From Candidatus Sulfotelmatobacter sp. (GTDB taxonomy: Bacteria > Acidobacteriota > Terriglobia > Terriglobales > Acidobacteriaceae): a stretch of DNA of 7,521 nucleotides. Both the position numbers and the translations under genes were made by a program. The notes beneath the pieces are model-generated. The model was not told the DNA's origin. It did no database searches and was given only the letters and a program-made list of their open reading frames with translations. The first letter of the stretch is position 1, and each line of letters opens with the position of its first letter. Shown here in pieces: positions 5,043 through 7,521 of this stretch. The stretch spans positions 1-7,521 of the forward strand of contig JASIEN010000716.1 of NCBI GenBank assembly GCA_030045935.1, written 5' to 3'.

Positions 5043-6839
5043 ATGCCGGAGAAACCCGCCAAGCCGCAGGTCATTGAAAGTCCGATCGCCGACGTTTTTG
5101 AGAACCGCCATCCTTCGCAGGCTGAAAAGAATTGGGCCGAAAAGACGCTCGCGCCCACGCTGGAAAAAAACCCTGAGCGCCCAATCGGTGCGCCCACCGG
5201 CACCAACATAGACAAGCTGGGTCACGCTCGCTTTACGACAATTTCCGGGCTTCCGATTCGCCGCCTCTATACCCAAGCCGACCTTCCTGAGGACTGGAGC
5301 GAAGAAAAATATCTCGGCTATCCCGGCCAACCCCCGTACACGCGCGGCATTCACGCCACCGGCTATCGCGGCAAGCTCTACACGATGCGGCAATTCTCCG
5401 GCTTCGCTTCGCCCGAGGAAACCAACCAGCGCTATAAATACTTGCTCGAGCACGGCGGCGGAGGGCTTTCTGTGGCATTCGATTTGCCCACGCTGATGGG
5501 CTATGACTCAGATCACGCGGCCAGCGAGGGCGAGGTCGGCAAGTGTGGAGTAGCGATCGATTCGCTGGAAGATATGGAAATTCTTTTCAGCGGCATTGAT
5601 TTGGAAAAAACCACGGTTTCGATGACGATCAATTCGCCTGCCTCTGTGCTCTGGGCAATGTATCTGGTGGTTGCGGAAAAACAGGGTGCCGACTGGAAGA
5701 AAATTTCCGGCACGATTCAGAACGACATTCTCAAGGAATACATCGCGCAAAAGGAATATATCTATCCACCCGCTCCATCGATGCGGCTTGTCATTGACAC
5801 ATTTGAGTTCGGGTCAAAATTCACTCCGCGCTTCAACACGATTTCCATCAGCGGATATCACATTCGTGAGGCCGGTTCGACCGCTCTCCAGGAATTGGCG
5901 TTCACGCTTTACGACGGTGTCGAATACGTGGAATGGGCGCGCAAACGCGGCCTAGATGTCGACGAGTTTGGGCCGAGGCTCAGTTTCTTCTTCAACGCAC
6001 ATAACGACTTTTTCGAAGAGATCGCCAAATACCGCGCCGCCCGCAAGATCTGGGCGCGCGTGATGCGCGATCGCTTTGGTGCAAAAAATCAGCGAACTTG
6101 GCTGATGCGCTTCCACACCCAGACGGCGGGAGTTTCGTTGCCCGCACAACAACCGATGAACAATATTGCGCGCGTAGCTTTGCAGGCGCTGGCAGCAGTG
6201 TTGGGCGGCACGCAGTCTTTGCATTGTGATTCCTACGACGAAGCACTGGCTTTGCCTACAGAAGAAGCCGCACGCATCGCGCTGCGAACACAACAAATCG
6301 TCGCTTATGAGTCTGGCGTAACCCAAACGGTTGACCCGTTGGGCGGTTCTTATTTCCTGGAAAATCTGACTCTGCAGATGGAAAACGGAACCTTCGACTA
6401 TTTCGGCAAGCTGGACGCGATGGGCGGCATGGTAAAGGCGATCGAGCGCGGCTATCCGCAGAAGGAAATCGCCGAATCGGCTTATCAATATCAGCGAGCC
6501 GTGGAAGCGAAAGAAAAGATCATCGTCGGCGTCAATGACTTCACGATTGAAGAAGAGCCTCCGCAGATTCTTTACATTGACGAAACGGTCGCGCGGCAGC
6601 AATCGGGAAAGCTGAAAGCCTTGCGTGCCCGAAGGTCGAATGAAGCGGTGCAAAGCACGCTCGACGCTCTGAAAAAAGCCGCCGCAGAACAGCCCCAGGC
6701 CGGCACAAATGGAAAAATCTCCCCGGCCAATACCATGCCCTATATCATCGATGCCGTGCGCGCCTACGCAACCGTGGGCGAAGTCTGTGACGCGCTGCGC
6801 GAAGTATATGGCAGCTACACCGAAACCAGCATTACATAG
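5043..6839 (+). CDS. B12-dependent acyl-CoA mutase large subunit, isobutyryl-CoA mutase-like (catalytic domain only)
   Basis: The 598-residue product is the substrate-binding TIM-barrel subunit of an adenosylcobalamin-dependent acyl-CoA mutase, which rearranges a CoA-thioester carbon skeleton in the cytoplasm. Landmarks in order: RFTTISGLPIRRLYTQADL (63-81), TMRQFSGF (114-121), LSVAFDLPT (142-150), GTIQNDILKEYIAQ (223-236), SISGYHIREAG (268-278) with the conserved Tyr272-His273, FHTQTAGVSLPAQQP (357-371), and the C-terminal YIIDAVRAYATVGEVCDAL. The chain ends there, with no cobalamin domain (no DxHxxG), so it needs a separate small subunit, which is not encoded in this window. Aligned with Propionibacterium methylmalonyl-CoA mutase, carboxylate-binding Tyr89 is Phe118 and Arg207 is Gln236, the pair described for isobutyryl-CoA mutase. 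The position that is Asp117 in 2-hydroxyisobutyryl-CoA mutase is Ala145. Interconversion of isobutyryl- and butyryl-CoA is therefore more likely than succinyl/methylmalonyl-CoA. Automatic annotation would probably call it methylmalonyl-CoA mutase. Mutase family is certain; substrate is an inference from two residues. Confidence 0.9.
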   Translation: MPEKPAKPQVIESPIADVFENRHPSQAEKNWAEKTLAPTLEKNPERPIGAPTGTNIDKLGHARFTTISGLPIRRLYTQADLPEDWSEEKYLGYPGQPPYTRGIHATGYRGKLYTMRQFSGFASPEETNQRYKYLLEHGGGGLSVAFDLPTLMGYDSDHAASEGEVGKCGVAIDSLEDMEILFSGIDLEKTTVSMTINSPASVLWAMYLVVAEKQGADWKKISGTIQNDILKEYIAQKEYIYPPAPSMRLVIDTFEFGSKFTPRFNTISISGYHIREAGSTALQELAFTLYDGVEYVEWARKRGLDVDEFGPRLSFFFNAHNDFFEEIAKYRAARKIWARVMRDRFGAKNQRTWLMRFHTQTAGVSLPAQQPMNNIARVALQALAAVLGGTQSLHCDSYDEALALPTEEAARIALRTQQIVAYESGVTQTVDPLGGSYFLENLTLQMENGTFDYFGKLDAMGGMVKAIERGYPQKEIAESAYQYQRAVEAKEKIIVGVNDFTIEEEPPQILYIDETVARQQSGKLKALRARRSNEAVQSTLDALKKAAAEQPQAGTNGKISPANTMPYIIDAVRAYATVGEVCDALREVYGSYTETSIT

Positions 6840-6910
6840 CCATCGCGTACTTCGCGTCTAGATACTTGGAATTCACAGCAGGCGACGGGTAAAAACACCT
6901 TCCATTCTCC

Positions 6911-6937
6911 TTGCCCAGGCGCTTCTCCCTTTATACT
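6911..6937 (+). promoter_or_regulatory. Possible promoter for the GT-C glycosyltransferase gene
   Basis: TATACT (6932-6937, 5 of 6 to TATAAT) follows TTGCCC (6911-6916, 4 of 6 to TTGACA) with a 15-bp spacer, shorter than the usual 17. Transcription would begin about 10 bases before the ATG at 6954, leaving almost no leader. The -10 box is good and the -35 box is weak. Confidence 0.35.
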
Positions 6938-6953
6938 TAGCAATTCGAGTCTG

Positions 6954-7521
6954 ATGTCGTCCCGCCGCAATCGACGCTTAGCCCGCAAACCGCCCGCCAG
7001 TCCGGCCATTTCGCCATGGGTTTATCTGGCTATGGTGGGGCTGGTGATCGTATTCTTTGCCGCCATCCGTTTTCGTCTCCGCGAAATGCCGCTGGAGCGC
7101 GATGAGGGCGAATATGCCTACGCCGGCCAGCTCATTCTGGAGGGCATGCCGCCATATCGCCTGGCCTACAGCATGAAGCTGCCAGGGACGCACGCAGCTT
7201 ACGCCCTGCTGATGGCGGCATTCGGGCAAACGCCGTCGGGAATTCACATCGGCCTTCTGTTGGTCAATGCGGCCACGACATTTCTAATCTTCGTTCTGGG
7301 GAAGCGACTGTTCGGACCGCTCGCCGGATTTGTTGCGGCAGCGAGCTATGCCGCGCTCTCAACCAGCAGTTCCGTGCTCGGCTTTGCCGCCCACGCGACG
7401 CATTTTGTCGTCCTTGCGGCGGTTGCTGCCCTCATCTTCGCCCCGAAAGCGAAAGAAAACCGGCGGCCTGTGCACTATTTTCTCGCGGGTCTATTAGCGG
7501 GACTGGCATTTCTCTGCAAGC
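6954..7521 (+). CDS. GT-C membrane glycosyltransferase, family 39/PMT-like, N-terminal part
   Basis: The first 189 codons of a gene that runs off the window. The protein has a basic cytoplasmic N-terminus (RRNRR at residues 4-8, further Arg/Lys to 12). A first membrane helix spans about 22-38 (WVYLAMVGLVIVFFAAI). The first periplasmic loop carries LERDEGEYAYAGQLILEG (48-65) and then YSMKLPGTHAAYAL. The acidic D50-E51 in this loop matches the catalytic or metal-binding Asp/Glu position of GT-C enzymes such as ArnT and protein mannosyltransferases. Further hydrophobic helices lie at about 97-115, 122-140 and 145-163, and another begins near 174. Such enzymes transfer sugars from polyprenyl-phosphate carriers to lipids, glycans or proteins on the periplasmic side. 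ATG 6954 is the first plausible start, but only a weak GAG precedes it. The frame opens 114 bp after the mutase stop. Family assignment is good; acceptor and sugar are unknown. Confidence 0.8.
   Translation, partial: MSSRRNRRLARKPPASPAISPWVYLAMVGLVIVFFAAIRFRLREMPLERDEGEYAYAGQLILEGMPPYRLAYSMKLPGTHAAYALLMAAFGQTPSGIHIGLLLVNAATTFLIFVLGKRLFGPLAGFVAAASYAALSTSSSVLGFAAHATHFVVLAAVAALIFAPKAKENRRPVHYFLAGLLAGLAFLCK

Noticed and set aside
5952..6653. 233-codon open frame on the - strand inside the mutase gene
   Set aside because: It is antisense to strongly conserved mutase sequence, is His/Arg/Phe-rich with no family resemblance, and is best seen as a shadow frame.
6840..6953. Transcription terminator after the mutase gene
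   Set aside because: Only a 4-bp CGCG-TACTT-CGCG stem and a 3-bp stem near GGTAAAAACACC are visible, neither followed by a T-run.

Overview
The window looks like chromosomal sequence from a Gram-negative bacterium, most likely an Acidobacteriota member. That rests on family-level impressions: moderately GC-rich coding, large TolC-type proteins with glycine-rich inserts in tandem, a DUF5700-like exported peptidase and a stand-alone acyl-CoA mutase large subunit. There is no rRNA or other marker gene, so the assignment is an inference. All recognised genes lie on the + strand. I see no tRNA, rRNA, CRISPR array, transposase, integrase or plasmid function.

Layout: (1) 1-402 is the 3' end of a TolC-family outer-membrane factor gene. 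(2) 403-779 is a non-coding gap with a REP-like repeat candidate. (3) 780-2888 is a complete second TolC-family gene, paralogous to the first and about half identical over the shared C-terminal region. (4) 3010-3771 is a family 2 glycosyltransferase of the WaaE/KdtX type. (5) 3863-4939 is an exported HExxH metallopeptidase resembling DUF5700. (6) 5043-6839 is the large subunit of a B12-dependent acyl-CoA mutase, without its own cobalamin-binding domain. (7) 6954-7521 is the 5' end of a GT-C (family 39/PMT-like) membrane glycosyltransferase, cut by the window edge.

Four of the six genes concern the envelope: two efflux channels, a lipopolysaccharide-core-type transferase and a lipid-linked-sugar transferase. 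The peptidase is probably periplasmic. The mutase is a cytoplasmic enzyme of acyl-CoA metabolism and does not obviously belong with its neighbours. Gaps of about 90-120 bp separate the genes from the second tolC onwards, and the mutase and the last gene each have a possible promoter close upstream. The window therefore reads as loosely co-oriented genes more than one tight operon.

The most informative point is in the mutase. It aligns well with methylmalonyl-CoA mutases, but the two residues that recognise the methylmalonyl carboxylate (Tyr89 and Arg207, Propionibacterium numbering) are Phe and Gln. This is the pattern described for isobutyryl-CoA mutases, so a default 'methylmalonyl-CoA mutase' label is probably wrong about the substrate. 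I found no convincing evidence of an entirely new multi-gene system here.
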